A stretch of DNA of 36,273 nt from an uncultured Anaeromassilibacillus sp. (GCA_930987725.1 CAKNKY010000023.1:1-36273), one strand, 5' to 3'. Positions 7,668 to 16,203 are shown, counted from the stretch's first letter. Program-made: numbers and translations. The notes: a model not told the origin generated them from the sequence alone.

Positions 7668-9635
7668 ATGAAGCGGGCGGAACTCACACTGCGCGGCCTT
7701 GCCCTGCCGGCCGTTACGGCGCAGGCCGTGGTGGTGGGCAGCGGCTGCGCCGGCTACAACGCGGCGGACTGCCTGTGGAACCTGGGCGTGCGCGATGTGG
7801 TGCTGCTCACGGAGGGCGTGCGCATGGGCACCTCGCGCAACACGGGCAGCGACAAGCAGACGTATTACAAGCTCTCCCTCTCGGGAAGCGACGGCGACAG
7901 CGTGCGCGATCTGGCCGAGACGCTCTATGGCGGCGGGGGGGTGGACGGCGACATCGCGCTGTGCGAGGCGGCGGGCTCGGCGCGCGGCTTTTTGAAGCTC
8001 GTGCAGCTCGGCGTGCCTTTCCCGACGAACGAGTACGGCGAGTATGTGGGCTACCAGACGGACCACGACACGCGGCGGCGGGCGACGTCCTGCGGGCCGC
8101 TCACCTCGCGCCTGATGACGGAGGCGCTCGAGCGGGCCGTGTCGCAGAAGGGCATCCCGGTGCTCGACAGGATGACGGCGGTGCGCCTGCTCGCGGATGA
8201 AAAGGGCGTGCACGGCCTGCTTTGCCTGGACGGCGCGCGCGCCGGGGAGGAATCGTTCGGCCTCACGGCCGTGCTGAGCGAATACATCGTGCTCGCCACG
8301 GGCGGCCCGGCCATCGTGTACCGGAACAGCGTGTATCCGCAGAGCCAGACGGGCATGACGGGCATGGCGCTCGAGGCCGGGGCCGCGGCGAACAACCTGC
8401 AGGACTGGCAGTACGGCCTGGCCTCGGTGAAATTCCGGTGGAACGTCTCCGGCACATACCAGCAGGCGCTACCGCGGTATGTCTCCGTGGACGAAGCGGG
8501 GGAGGAGCACGACTTCCTCACGGAAGCGATCCCCGATCCGCGCCGCGTGCTGCTGCTCTGCTTCCGCAAGGGGTACCAGTGGCCGTTCGACGCGGCGAAG
8601 GCGGGGGAATCCTCGCTCGTCGATCTGCTCGTGCACCGGGAGATCTTCGGCCGCGGCCGCCGCGTCTACCTCGATTTCCGCCGCAACCCGGCGGGGCTGG
8701 AGGACGGCTTTGACCTGCTGCCGGAGGAGGCGCGCGATTACCTTGCGAATTCCGGCGCGCTGCTGGATACGCCGGTGGAGCGGCTGGCGGCCATGAACCC
8801 CGGCGCGCTCGCGCTGTACGCCGCGCATCAGATTGACCTGAAGACGGAGATGCTCGAGATCAGCGTGTGCGCACAGCACTGCAGCGGCGGCCTCGAGGTG
8901 GACCGCAACTGGCAGACGACCGTGCCCGGCCTCTATGCGGCGGGGGAGGCGGCCGGCACCTTCGGGGCCGTGCGCCCCGGAGGCAGCGCGCTGAACTCCA
9001 CACAGGTGGGCTCGCTGCGCGCGGCGGAGCACATTGCGCGCAGCCTGCGCGCCGGGGAGCGGCAGCCCGCGCCGGAAGCGGCGGATCTGGCCGTGCGCGA
9101 GGCGGACGATCTGCTTGCGCGGCTGCGCGCCGTGCCGGCGGAGAGCGGCTGCCGCTTTGTGCGCGAACAGCGGGAGCGCTTCCAGCGCGCGATGAGCGAA
9201 TCGGCCGCCTACCTGCGCGGCAGCGCCATGGCGGCGCTGCAGGGCGAGGCGGAAGCGGAGCTCGCGCGGTTCTGGGAAACGGCGCGCTTTTCCGCCCGGC
9301 GGGAAGCCGCCGCCCTGCTGAAAAACAGGGATATGCTGCTCACGCAGGCGGCCGTGCTCTCGGCCATGGAGCTGGCGCGGGAAGCCTTCGGCAGCCGCGG
9401 CTCCGGCCTGTGCCTGGCCGATCCGGGCGAGGCGGCAGGCGCGCCGGTGAGCGGAAGCTGGCCGGCGCTGCGTGCGCTGCCGCGCCGCGAGCAGAAGGAA
9501 AACCTGTGTGTGCGCACGCGCACGGAACAGGGGAGGGCGCTTTCCGGCCTGCGGCCTGCGCGGCCCATCCCGGAGAGCGACCAGTGGTTTGAACGGGTTT
9601 GGCGCGGCTGGCGCGAAGCCTGGAAGGAGGAATGA
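7668..9635 (+). CDS. fumarate reductase-type FAD-binding oxidoreductase
   Basis: A 655-residue flavoprotein of the succinate dehydrogenase/fumarate reductase/L-aspartate oxidase superfamily. The N-terminal dinucleotide fold VVVGSGCAGYNAADCLW begins near residue 20, TSRNTGSDKQTYYKL follows near 55, and the second FAD contact LYAAGEAAGTFGAVRPGGSA lies near 420. The C-terminal 170 residues resemble the helical domain of these flavoproteins. No signal peptide or FMN-binding domain is visible, unlike secreted urocanate- or cinnamate-type reductases, so it is cytoplasmic. In composition OYE + SDR + this family parallels the equol and bile-acid reductive pathways, but its substrate is unknown. It starts 10 bases after the SDR stop. 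Confidence 0.85.
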   Translation: MKRAELTLRGLALPAVTAQAVVVGSGCAGYNAADCLWNLGVRDVVLLTEGVRMGTSRNTGSDKQTYYKLSLSGSDGDSVRDLAETLYGGGGVDGDIALCEAAGSARGFLKLVQLGVPFPTNEYGEYVGYQTDHDTRRRATSCGPLTSRLMTEALERAVSQKGIPVLDRMTAVRLLADEKGVHGLLCLDGARAGEESFGLTAVLSEYIVLATGGPAIVYRNSVYPQSQTGMTGMALEAGAAANNLQDWQYGLASVKFRWNVSGTYQQALPRYVSVDEAGEEHDFLTEAIPDPRRVLLLCFRKGYQWPFDAAKAGESSLVDLLVHREIFGRGRRVYLDFRRNPAGLEDGFDLLPEEARDYLANSGALLDTPVERLAAMNPGALALYAAHQIDLKTEMLEISVCAQHCSGGLEVDRNWQTTVPGLYAAGEAAGTFGAVRPGGSALNSTQVGSLRAAEHIARSLRAGERQPAPEAADLAVREADDLLARLRAVPAESGCRFVREQRERFQRAMSESAAYLRGSAMAALQGEAEAELARFWETARFSARREAAALLKNRDMLLTQAAVLSAMELAREAFGSRGSGLCLADPGEAAGAPVSGSWPALRALPRREQKENLCVRTRTEQGRALSGLRPARPIPESDQWFERVWRGWREAWKEE

Positions 9636-9638
9636 CGG

Positions 9639-10766
9639 ATGAAACGGGTGCGGATTGCGCTCAGCGGGGCGGGCGGCTACGGCGGCTTTTACCTGCCCTA
9701 TCTTCTCGAAAACAAATGGAATCTGCCGATGGAGTTCGCAGGCGTGGTGGAGCCGTTTGCCGGCCGCGTGGCAGCCTGCCGCACCTGCGAGGCGCACGGC
9801 GTGAAGGTGTTCGATTCGCTCGAATCGTTTTACCGCGAGCGGGAGGCGGATCTCGTGATTCTGGCCTGCCCGATCCCCTACCACGCGGAACAGTCGCTCT
9901 GCGCCGTGGCCCACGGCAGCCATGTGCTGTGCGAAAAGCCGACGGCGGCGCTGCCGGCCGACGCGCAGCGCATGGCGGACGGCGCAAAGCAGGCGGGCCG
10001 CGAGATCTTCGTGGGCTTCCAGCTCTCGTTCACCGGGCCGATCCTCGCCCTGAAACGCGACATCCTCGCGGGGCGCTACGGCCGGGTGCTGAGCGCGAAG
10101 TGCATGACGCTCTGGGAGCGCGACTTTGCGTACTACGGGCGCGGCAGCGGCTGGGCGGGCAAGCTTGCCCTGCCGGACGGCCGCCCGATCCGCGATTCCG
10201 TGGCCAGCAACGCCACGGCGCATTACCTGCACAACCTGCTGTTCCTGCTGGGCGGCACGATGGAGACGGCCTTCCCCGCGCAGGTGGAGCAGGCGGAGCT
10301 GCGGCGCGCGAACCGCATCGAAACGTTCGACACATGCGCCGTGCGGCTCACCGGGCCGGAGGGCGCGCCGATCCTCTTTTTGGCCTCGCACGCGACGTGC
10401 GGCAACCTGGAGCCGGTGTTCTCGCTCCGCTTCGAGCACGGCGAGGTGTTCTTCACGCAGAACGGCACGCCGCGCCTCTGGGCCGTGACGGACGCGGGCG
10501 AGACGGTGGAGTACGGCGACCCGACGACCGAGGAGGAGACGGCGCAGAAGCTCATCCGCACGGTGCGCTGGGTGGCCGGCGAATGCGAAAAGCCGCCGTG
10601 CACCGTGCCCACCACGATGCCCTTCCTGCATGCGATGGACGCGATCTTCACCGATTGGAAGGCGGAGCCCTACAGAGAGGAGGAAATCTTCACCGACGAG
10701 TTCAAGGGCCGCGTCTTTGTGCCCGGCCTCTATGAGCGCATGGTGGAGCGCTACAGAAGGGGATAA
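9639..10766 (+). CDS. Gfo/Idh/MocA family oxidoreductase
   Basis: A 375-residue NAD(P)-dependent dehydrogenase. The N-terminal Rossmann motif ALSGAGGYGGFYLPYLL begins at residue 7 and the family signature CEKPTAAL is near residue 97; the rest is the alpha/beta substrate domain. Members oxidise sugars, inositols or sugar glycosides, and some start C-glycoside cleavage by oxidising the sugar C3. It begins four bases after the flavoprotein stop and closes the operon. The pairing with three other redox enzymes suggests modification of a glycosylated or cyclic compound; that is inference. Confidence 0.88.
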   Translation: MKRVRIALSGAGGYGGFYLPYLLENKWNLPMEFAGVVEPFAGRVAACRTCEAHGVKVFDSLESFYREREADLVILACPIPYHAEQSLCAVAHGSHVLCEKPTAALPADAQRMADGAKQAGREIFVGFQLSFTGPILALKRDILAGRYGRVLSAKCMTLWERDFAYYGRGSGWAGKLALPDGRPIRDSVASNATAHYLHNLLFLLGGTMETAFPAQVEQAELRRANRIETFDTCAVRLTGPEGAPILFLASHATCGNLEPVFSLRFEHGEVFFTQNGTPRLWAVTDAGETVEYGDPTTEEETAQKLIRTVRWVAGECEKPPCTVPTTMPFLHAMDAIFTDWKAEPYREEEIFTDEFKGRVFVPGLYERMVERYRRG

Positions 10767-10786
10767 AAGCGGCACAGGATAAAGAG

Positions 10787-10836
10787 ACAAAAAGCACCCC
10801 GGAGCAGACGCCGAAGCGCCCGATCCGGGGTGCTTG
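10787..10836. terminator. convergent terminator between redox operon and glmM
   Basis: AAGCACCCCGGA (10792-10803) pairs perfectly with TCCGGGGTGCTT (10824-10835). On the minus strand the stem is followed by TTTTTGTCTCTTT, making it a good terminator for glmM. On the plus strand the tail is only GCCTTTC, so it is weaker for the redox operon. No gene lies in the 106 bases between the two stop codons. Confidence 0.8.
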
Positions 10837-10872
10837 CCTTTCACAGGGATGCTTTGCCTTTTGCGGGGAGGC

Positions 10873-12279
10873 TCACTCCACCGCGTGGCCCTTTTCGCGG
10901 ATGACGGCCACGACGTCCGCCACGTGCTTTTCGCACAGGGCGTGGTCGGGGGCCTCCACCATCACGCGCAGGACCGGCTCGGTGCCGGATTCGCGCACGA
11001 GGATGCGGCCGGTGTCGCCCAGGGCGGCGGCAACCTGCTCCACGGCGGCCTGCACGTCCGGGTCGTTCTGCGCGGCGGCCTTGTCTGCCACGCGCACGTT
11101 CTCGAGCACCTGCGGGTAAATCTTCAGCGGGGCGGCCAGCTCGCTCAGCGGGGCCTTGCGGGCCATCATGACCTCCATGATCTTCAGGCTCGTCAGGATG
11201 CCGTCGCCCGTGGAGGCATACTTCGAGAAGATGATGTGGCCGCTCTGCTCGCCGCCGATGCGCGCACCGCTCTGCTGCATGTATTCATAGACGTATTTGT
11301 CGCCGACTTTCGTCTTGGCGTAGTCGATGCCCAGCTCGTCGAACGCCTTGTAAAGGCCGAAATTCGACATCACCGTCGTAACCACGGTGTTCGTCACGAG
11401 CTTGCCGCGCTCCTTCATGTAGCGGCCGTAGATGTAGAGGATGTGGTCGCCGGTGACGACGTTGCCCTTCTCATCGACGCACAGGCAGCGGTCGGCGTCG
11501 CCGTCGTAGGCAAAGCCGACGTCGAGACCCTTCTCCACTACGAACTTCTGCAGCCCCTCGATGTGCGTGGAACCGGCGTTCAGGTTGATGTTCAGGCCGT
11601 TCGGCTCGGCGTTGATCACATATGTGTCGGCGCCCAGGGCGTCGAACACCGCCTTGGCAATGTTCCAGCTCGAACCGTTCGCGCAGTCGAGGCCCACCTT
11701 CACGCCGCGGAAAGAGTACATGCCGAGCGAGATGAGGTAGCCGATGTAGCGGTTCCGGCCGGAGATGTAGTCCACCGTGCAGCCGATCTTTTCCTTTCGG
11801 GCAAACGGCAGCGCCGGCCACCGCTGGCCGAACACCTCGAGCTTGCCGTCAAGCCAGTCCTCCACGAGGGCGATCGTCTCCTCGTCCATCTTTTCGCCCT
11901 GGTCGTTGATGAGCTTGATGCCGTTGTCGTAATAGGGGTTATGGCTGGCGGAGATCATGATGCCGCAGTCGAAGTCGTCCACGCGGGCGATGTATGCCAC
12001 GGAGGGCGTCGTCGTCACGTGCAGCATGTAGGCGTCCGCGCCGGAGGCCACGAGCCCCGCCACGAGCGCGTATTCAAACATGTAGCTCGAGCGGCGCGTG
12101 TCCTTGCCGATCACGATGCGGGCCGGGCCTTCCTTCACGGCCAAGCCCTCCGCCGCCGCGCGGTGGCGCTTCTCGTTGTAATACCAGCCGAGGAACCGGC
12201 CCACCTCATAGGCGTGGTCGGCCGTCAGATTTACGTTTGCTTCCCCGCGGAAGCCGTCTGTGCCAAAATATCGTCCCAT
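10873..12279 (-). CDS. glmM: phosphoglucosamine mutase
   Basis: A 468-residue cytoplasmic enzyme converting glucosamine-6-phosphate to glucosamine-1-phosphate for UDP-GlcNAc and peptidoglycan synthesis. It opens with the typical GRYFGTDGFRG. The phosphoserine loop ISASHNPYYDNG places the catalytic serine at 112, the Mg-binding DGDADR lies near 250, and the C-terminal phosphate loop RESGTEPVLRVM is near 435. It is slightly longer than the usual 450 residues. The ATG follows AGGAGG by eight bases. It has its own promoter at 12340-12367 and terminator, so it is an independent housekeeping gene between the carbohydrate genes. Confidence 0.95.
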   Translation of the reverse strand: MGRYFGTDGFRGEANVNLTADHAYEVGRFLGWYYNEKRHRAAAEGLAVKEGPARIVIGKDTRRSSYMFEYALVAGLVASGADAYMLHVTTTPSVAYIARVDDFDCGIMISASHNPYYDNGIKLINDQGEKMDEETIALVEDWLDGKLEVFGQRWPALPFARKEKIGCTVDYISGRNRYIGYLISLGMYSFRGVKVGLDCANGSSWNIAKAVFDALGADTYVINAEPNGLNINLNAGSTHIEGLQKFVVEKGLDVGFAYDGDADRCLCVDEKGNVVTGDHILYIYGRYMKERGKLVTNTVVTTVMSNFGLYKAFDELGIDYAKTKVGDKYVYEYMQQSGARIGGEQSGHIIFSKYASTGDGILTSLKIMEVMMARKAPLSELAAPLKIYPQVLENVRVADKAAAQNDPDVQAAVEQVAAALGDTGRILVRESGTEPVLRVMVEAPDHALCEKHVADVVAVIREKGHAVE

Positions 12280-12339
12280 CCGGACAAACCTCCTGTTTGC
12301 GTTTTTTCACGAGTCGCTGCATGGAAGCAGATCATTCTA

Positions 12340-12367
12340 ATGGTAATCATTCCTGCGGTTTTGTCAA
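12340..12367 (-). promoter_or_regulatory. promoter for glmM
   Basis: On the minus strand a perfect TTGACA (12367-12362) is followed after 16 bases by TACCAT (12345-12340), about 60 bases ahead of the glmM ATG. It starts just after the GH3 stop at 12406. The -10 is weak, so the exact hexamer is uncertain. Confidence 0.5.
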
Positions 12368-12405
12368 GAGGGCGGCCGGAAAGGAGGCGCGCCCGCCGGG
12401 GGCCG

Positions 12406-14850
12406 TCACCGCTCGGGAAGCTTCGGCAGGCCTTCTGCGTCCAGGCGGCGCATGGCCCGGCTGTGCGCCACAAAACCGAGCACCTGGCAGGCGCTGCGCT
12501 GCAGCTCGGCCAGCGTGAGGCCTCCCCTGTGCAGCGATTCGAGCGCGGAGGGATCGGGCGTGCCCTGCTGGTCGAGGCCGCCGGGCATGAGCACGTTCAC
12601 CCCGGCGCGGATGCGGTAGGCGCTGTCCCACACCTGGGGAAAATCCGGGTCGGGGCTCAGGCGCATCCACCAGTCGGTCATCACGCTGCCGCCGAAGCCC
12701 CACTCGCCGCGCAGCACGGTGGTGCACAGATCATAGTGATAATGGCCCCAGACGCCGTTGATCTTGTTGTAGCTCGTCATGATGTTCTGCGGTTTGCCCT
12801 CTTTCACGCAGATCTCGAAGCCCTTGAGGTAGATCTCGCGCAGCGCGCGCTGGGACAGGCGGGAGTCACAGTAGTTGCGGTTCGTCTCCTGGTTGTTGCA
12901 GGCGAAGTGCTTCGGGCAGGCGGAGACGCCGTTTTTCTGGATGCCGCGCACCATGGCCGCGCCCGTTTTGCCGGTGAGGAGCGGGTCCTCCGAGAAATAT
13001 TCGAAGTTGCGGCCGCACAGCGGGCTGCGGTGGATGTTCATGCCGGGGCCGAGCAGCACGTCGCTGCCCTTCTGCACCATCTCGCGCCCGTGCGACTGGT
13101 AGAGGCTTTCCACGAGGTCGGGATCCCAGGTGCAGGCCAGGGCTGTGCCGCACGGCAGGAGCGAGCAGTAATACTGCAGGCGGATGCCGGAGGGGCCGTC
13201 CGTCGTGGTGACGGGCGGCACGCCCTTCGCGCGCAGCGATTCCGTGATGCCTCCCATGACGGCCGCGTTGCCGCGCGTGCCGAGCGGGCTGTCCATGATG
13301 AAATCGCCGTGCGTGAGCGCTTCGAGCTCCTCGGGTGTGAGCTGGGCGACAAAGTCCTCCATGGAGGCGAGACCCTCGGCCACGTCGCGCAGCTTGATGC
13401 CCCTGTCGCCGGTGAAGGGCAGTTCCGCCGGCAGGCTCCGCACGATGCGGTCCTTCAGCGAGCGCTCCGCCAGCGGGACGGGCTCATAAGAGGGCCGGCC
13501 GCCGCGGTTCACGAGGCGGCGGAACGGCACGGCGGGGGCGGCGGCCTCCTCAAGCTGCGAAAGCACGCGCAGCTGCGCCACGGAGAACGCGCCCACGGGC
13601 GACGCGGCGCGCACGTCCGGGCCGGCGAAGATCGTGTAGTCGCCCGGCTCGAGCACCCAGGCGTTCCGGCAGCCGGAAGCGCCGGAATCGTCGAAGCTTG
13701 CAAGACGCTCCACGGGGAACTCGATCGAAAGGCTCTGCGCTTCGCCGGGCCGGAGCAGCTTTGTCTTGCGGAAGGCGGCCAGCACGCGGGCCGGCTTGCC
13801 GAGGCTGCCCTGCGGGGCCGCGCCGTAGATCTGCGCCACCTCGCGGCCGGGGCGGCTGCCGGTGTTGCGCACGCGCAGCTTCACGCGCACGCGGTCGCCG
13901 AGGCGCTCGACGCTCCCGTCCTCAAACGCGAACGTCGTGTAGGAGAGGCCGAAGCCGAAGGGGAACTGCACCTTGTCCGGGGCGAAGGTCTCAAAATAGC
14001 GGTAGCCCACGTAGACGTCCTCGGTGTAGAAGTTGAAATCGCGGCCGAGGAAATCCTTCGCGCACGGGTAGTCCTCATAGCGGTAAGCGATGGTGTCCGC
14101 CAGCTTGCCGCAGGGGGTCACGCGGCCGGTGAGCAGGTCCGCGGCGGCGTTGCCGCTCTCCATGCCGCCCTGCCACAGGAAGAGCGCGGCGCCCACGCGG
14201 TAGTCCGCCAGCCAGGAGAGATCGAACACGCTGCCTGCGTCGATGAGGACGGCCGTCTTTTCAAACGATGATGTCACCTGAGAGAGGAGGCGGCGCTCCG
14301 CTTCCGTGAGCAGGTAGCTGCCGGGATCCAGCGTGTTTTCGCGGTCCTCGCCGGCCGCGCGGCCCAGCACGACGATCGCCGTGGAGCAGCGCGCGGCGGC
14401 GGCGCGCACCTGCCCGTCGGAGATCGGCATCTCCTCGAAGCAGCGCGGCCAGCGGCCCCACACGCCGGGGAACGGCTCGTTTTCCGCACACCAGGCGGCA
14501 TACGTCTGCGCCAGCTCCGCGTCCACCGTTACGCCCGCGCTGCGCAGCCCTTCCATGAGGTTCACGCGGTACGGCGGGTTCACGTCGCCGCCGGAGCCGT
14601 AGCCGACATAGAACCAGTCGAGCTGCACGCGGCCGAACACGGCCACCGGCTGCCCGGGCGCAAGCGGCAGCACGCCTTCGTTTTTCAGCAGAACGGCCCC
14701 CTCCGCCGCGGCCTTGCGGCACAGCGTGGGCATGTGGCGTTCCACGCTTTTCGGCCCGTAAACGGGCTTGTTCAGCTCCTGGGCGAGCTGTTCGAGCAGC
14801 TCCGGCGAGATCTGATCCCGCAGGCTCTGCGGGATATGGTTCAAATCCAT
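12406..14850 (-). CDS. GH3 beta-glucosidase with permuted domain order
   Basis: An 814-residue cytoplasmic beta-glucosidase or beta-xylosidase. The domain order is reversed relative to most GH3 enzymes. The GH3 C-terminal alpha/beta sandwich comes first (AVLLKNEGVLPLAPGQPVAVFG near residue 45), then a fibronectin-III-like domain (GREVAQIYGAAP near 330, PGDYTIFAG near 415), then the TIM-barrel N-domain (DGPSGIRLQ, CPKHFACNNQETNR). The nucleophile aspartate is in VMTDWWM near 726. This order is known from Ruminococcus albus and Butyrivibrio beta-glucosidases. ATG 14850 is preceded by AAAGGAGG; the open frame further upstream lies in the promoter and is rejected. It probably acts on the products of GH31 and GH43. 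Confidence 0.9.
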   Translation of the reverse strand: MDLNHIPQSLRDQISPELLEQLAQELNKPVYGPKSVERHMPTLCRKAAAEGAVLLKNEGVLPLAPGQPVAVFGRVQLDWFYVGYGSGGDVNPPYRVNLMEGLRSAGVTVDAELAQTYAAWCAENEPFPGVWGRWPRCFEEMPISDGQVRAAAARCSTAIVVLGRAAGEDRENTLDPGSYLLTEAERRLLSQVTSSFEKTAVLIDAGSVFDLSWLADYRVGAALFLWQGGMESGNAAADLLTGRVTPCGKLADTIAYRYEDYPCAKDFLGRDFNFYTEDVYVGYRYFETFAPDKVQFPFGFGLSYTTFAFEDGSVERLGDRVRVKLRVRNTGSRPGREVAQIYGAAPQGSLGKPARVLAAFRKTKLLRPGEAQSLSIEFPVERLASFDDSGASGCRNAWVLEPGDYTIFAGPDVRAASPVGAFSVAQLRVLSQLEEAAAPAVPFRRLVNRGGRPSYEPVPLAERSLKDRIVRSLPAELPFTGDRGIKLRDVAEGLASMEDFVAQLTPEELEALTHGDFIMDSPLGTRGNAAVMGGITESLRAKGVPPVTTTDGPSGIRLQYYCSLLPCGTALACTWDPDLVESLYQSHGREMVQKGSDVLLGPGMNIHRSPLCGRNFEYFSEDPLLTGKTGAAMVRGIQKNGVSACPKHFACNNQETNRNYCDSRLSQRALREIYLKGFEICVKEGKPQNIMTSYNKINGVWGHYHYDLCTTVLRGEWGFGGSVMTDWWMRLSPDPDFPQVWDSAYRIRAGVNVLMPGGLDQQGTPDPSALESLHRGGLTLAELQRSACQVLGFVAHSRAMRRLDAEGLPKLPER

Positions 14851-14910
14851 GCGAAAAACCTCCTTTGTGCGGCGCACCGCGCCGTCCCGTTTTCGGGTCC
14901 TGTTGTTCTC

Positions 14911-14939
14911 ATGATAGCCTTTTCCGGCGGATGCGTCAA
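14911..14939 (-). promoter_or_regulatory. promoter for GH3
   Basis: On the minus strand TTGACG (14939-14934) and TATCAT (14916-14911) are 17 bases apart, with a transcript leader of about 55 bases to the GH3 ATG. It is divergent from the tRNA-Arg promoter, whose -35 begins only 46 bases away. Confidence 0.65.
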
Positions 14940-14984
14940 GAAAAAGCGGGGGAGCCTGTGCCGCGCCGGCAGGATTTTTCGCGA

Positions 14985-15013
14985 TTGACAAACCCCCGCC
15001 GCCGCGCTATAAT
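14985..15013 (+). promoter_or_regulatory. consensus promoter for tRNA-Arg
   Basis: A perfect TTGACA (14985-14990) and a perfect TATAAT (15008-15013) are exactly 17 bases apart. The transcript would begin near 15020, some 19 bases before the mature tRNA. This is the strongest promoter in the window, as expected for a stable RNA. Confidence 0.85.
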
Positions 15014-15038
15014 AAATAAGCTAATCAAAAGTGAATAT

Positions 15039-15115
15039 CCGCCCATAGCGCAGCTGGATAGAGTGTCAGATTCCGATTCTGAAGGTCGGGGGTTCGAATC
15101 CCTCTGGGCGGGCCA
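15039..15115 (+). tRNA. tRNA-Arg (anticodon CCG), CCA encoded
   Basis: A full cloverleaf can be drawn. The acceptor arm CCGCCCA (15039-15045) pairs with TGGGCGG (15105-15111), then discriminator G and an encoded CCA at 15113-15115. The anticodon stem TCAGA/TCTGA encloses TTCCGAT, giving anticodon CCG, which reads the arginine codon CGG. The T arm is GGGGG/CCCTC around TTCGAAT. The D arm has one mismatch. The last 21 bases recur exactly at 16515-16535, on the far side of the phosphotransferase gene. Confidence 0.95.
15095..15115 (+). repeat. tRNA 3'-end direct repeat, left copy (attL-like)
   Basis: This 21-base segment (from CGAATCCCTC to GGGCGGGCCA) is the 3' end of tRNA-Arg. It is repeated without a mismatch at 16515-16535. 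tRNA 3' ends are classical targets of site-specific integrases, and the duplicated end 1.4 kb downstream is the signature they leave. No integrase gene is present between the copies. Confidence 0.6.
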
Positions 15116-15160
15116 AAAATAACAGGACGACCCTAATGGGCCGTCCTGTTATTTTTTATT
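15116..15160 (+). terminator. tRNA-Arg terminator
   Basis: Immediately after CCA, AAAAATAACAGGACG pairs with CGTCCTGTTATTTTT across a 12-base loop, then ends in T-rich sequence. It would stop the tRNA transcript and, being symmetric, could also act in the reverse direction. Confidence 0.85.
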
Positions 15161-15161
15161 C

Positions 15162-15191
15162 AAAGAGGGATTCGAACCGAAGATCCGAGCG
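15162..15191 (+). repeat. 30-bp direct repeat, left copy
   Basis: The 30 bases starting AAAGAGGGATTCGAACC and ending GATCCGAGCG recur exactly at 16339-16368, on the other side of the phosphotransferase gene. GAGGGATTCGAACC is the complement of a tRNA T arm, so the repeat seems to be built from a tRNA 3' end on the minus strand, but no complete tRNA can be folded here. Confidence 0.75.
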
Positions 15192-15249
15192 GGTCAACAG
15201 ACTGAGTCTCAACGCGCAAGTCGTGTCAGGGGCTTTGCGATTTTTGTTG

Positions 15250-15278
15250 TTGAAGTATTAGTGACACTAAGATATAAT
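15250..15278 (+). promoter_or_regulatory. promoter for phosphotransferase
   Basis: TTGAAG (15250-15255) and a perfect TATAAT (15273-15278) are 17 bases apart, about 38 bases ahead of the ATG at 15316. The cassette therefore carries its own promoter and does not depend on the tRNA promoter, from which it is cut off by a terminator. Confidence 0.65.
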
Positions 15279-15315
15279 GTTTTCATAAAAACTAAAACCT
15301 AGGATGTAGTACAAA

Positions 15316-16203
15316 ATGAGTTTAATAGATATTATAAAACGCATAAATGCTGTGCCTATAACAGAACAAGCGGTTGTTACACAGCTAAAGCATGTGGAGG
15401 ATGGCGAACCGTACCAAGTATGGAGAATTGATACAGACACCACCCAATACATTCTTAAGGAAGCAAAAGAAGACGAAGCAGAGACCTACCACCTGATTCT
15501 CTCAAGATTACAGGATGACTGCATCCCCATCCTGTATCAAACCATTTGCGCGGATGGAAAAAACTATCTTCTCATGGAATATGCAGATGGAGAGAACTTA
15601 TGTAAATGTGATCGTGTGAAACTGACCTTAGCACTGAATGCTTTGATCTCTTTACAAAAAAAGACTTGGAATAACCATTTCTTGGCTGCTTATGGATACT
15701 CCTTTGAAAAAAGTCTGCGTGGGCGTGAGCATCGTGGCGAATATTTAAATGATCCGCTTCTGGAAGAAGTGTATCAAAAATTTATGCGGATGTACCATAC
15801 CGTACCACGAGCACTATGCCATGATGATTTGCTCCCCTTCAATGTAATTGCTTCGGATCATAAGGCAGTCCTGATCGATTGGGAGTGTGGTGGAATTCTC
15901 CCATACCCAACAGCATTTGCCCGCTTGATTGCACATGGCGAAGAGACGGAAAATGCCATGTTTTTTATGACGTCAGAAGACAGAGCTTTTGCCATCGATT
16001 ATTATTATAATAATTTGTTGCAGGAGATGGGAATTTCTTACACGGAATGGAGAAATACGCTGGAGTACTTTTTATTTTTTGAATACTGCGAATGGGTGTT
16101 TGTAGGGAATCAATACAATACTCAAAATAGCGAATTCTATAAAAAATATCTTCCTATCGCCAGACAGCAAGCGAACAAAATTAAGCGGATGGAAAATAAG
16201 TAG
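15316..16203 (+). CDS. APH/choline kinase-like phosphotransferase
   Basis: A 295-residue kinase-fold protein of the aminoglycoside phosphotransferase (APH) superfamily, which also includes choline and homoserine kinases. The catalytic loop LCHDDLLPFNVI near residue 173 corresponds to HGDxxxxN, with glycine replaced by aspartate, and the Mg-binding motif is VLIDWECGG near 191. An N-lobe lysine in QYILKEA near 50 probably binds ATP. Its base composition is far more AT-rich than every neighbour and its codons are AT-ended, so it was probably acquired horizontally. It sits alone between duplicated repeats beside a tRNA. A role in antibiotic resistance is not shown; substrate unknown. An AGGA site lies about 11 bases before the ATG. 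Confidence 0.8.
   Translation: MSLIDIIKRINAVPITEQAVVTQLKHVEDGEPYQVWRIDTDTTQYILKEAKEDEAETYHLILSRLQDDCIPILYQTICADGKNYLLMEYADGENLCKCDRVKLTLALNALISLQKKTWNNHFLAAYGYSFEKSLRGREHRGEYLNDPLLEEVYQKFMRMYHTVPRALCHDDLLPFNVIASDHKAVLIDWECGGILPYPTAFARLIAHGEETENAMFFMTSEDRAFAIDYYYNNLLQEMGISYTEWRNTLEYFLFFEYCEWVFVGNQYNTQNSEFYKKYLPIARQQANKIKRMENK

Noticed and set aside
8469-10844. Long minus-strand open frame opposite the flavoprotein and Gfo/Idh genes
   Set aside because: Antisense shadow spanning two real genes; no recognisable domain.
10834-14271. Very long plus-strand open frame (over 1,100 codons) opposite glmM and GH3
   Set aside because: It runs antisense to two clear genes, is rich in His, Ala, Arg and Val as expected for a shadow in GC-rich DNA, and has no domain or ribosome site.
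15161-15240. Second tRNA on the minus strand
   Set aside because: Only a T-arm-like segment is present; acceptor, anticodon and D arms cannot be folded.
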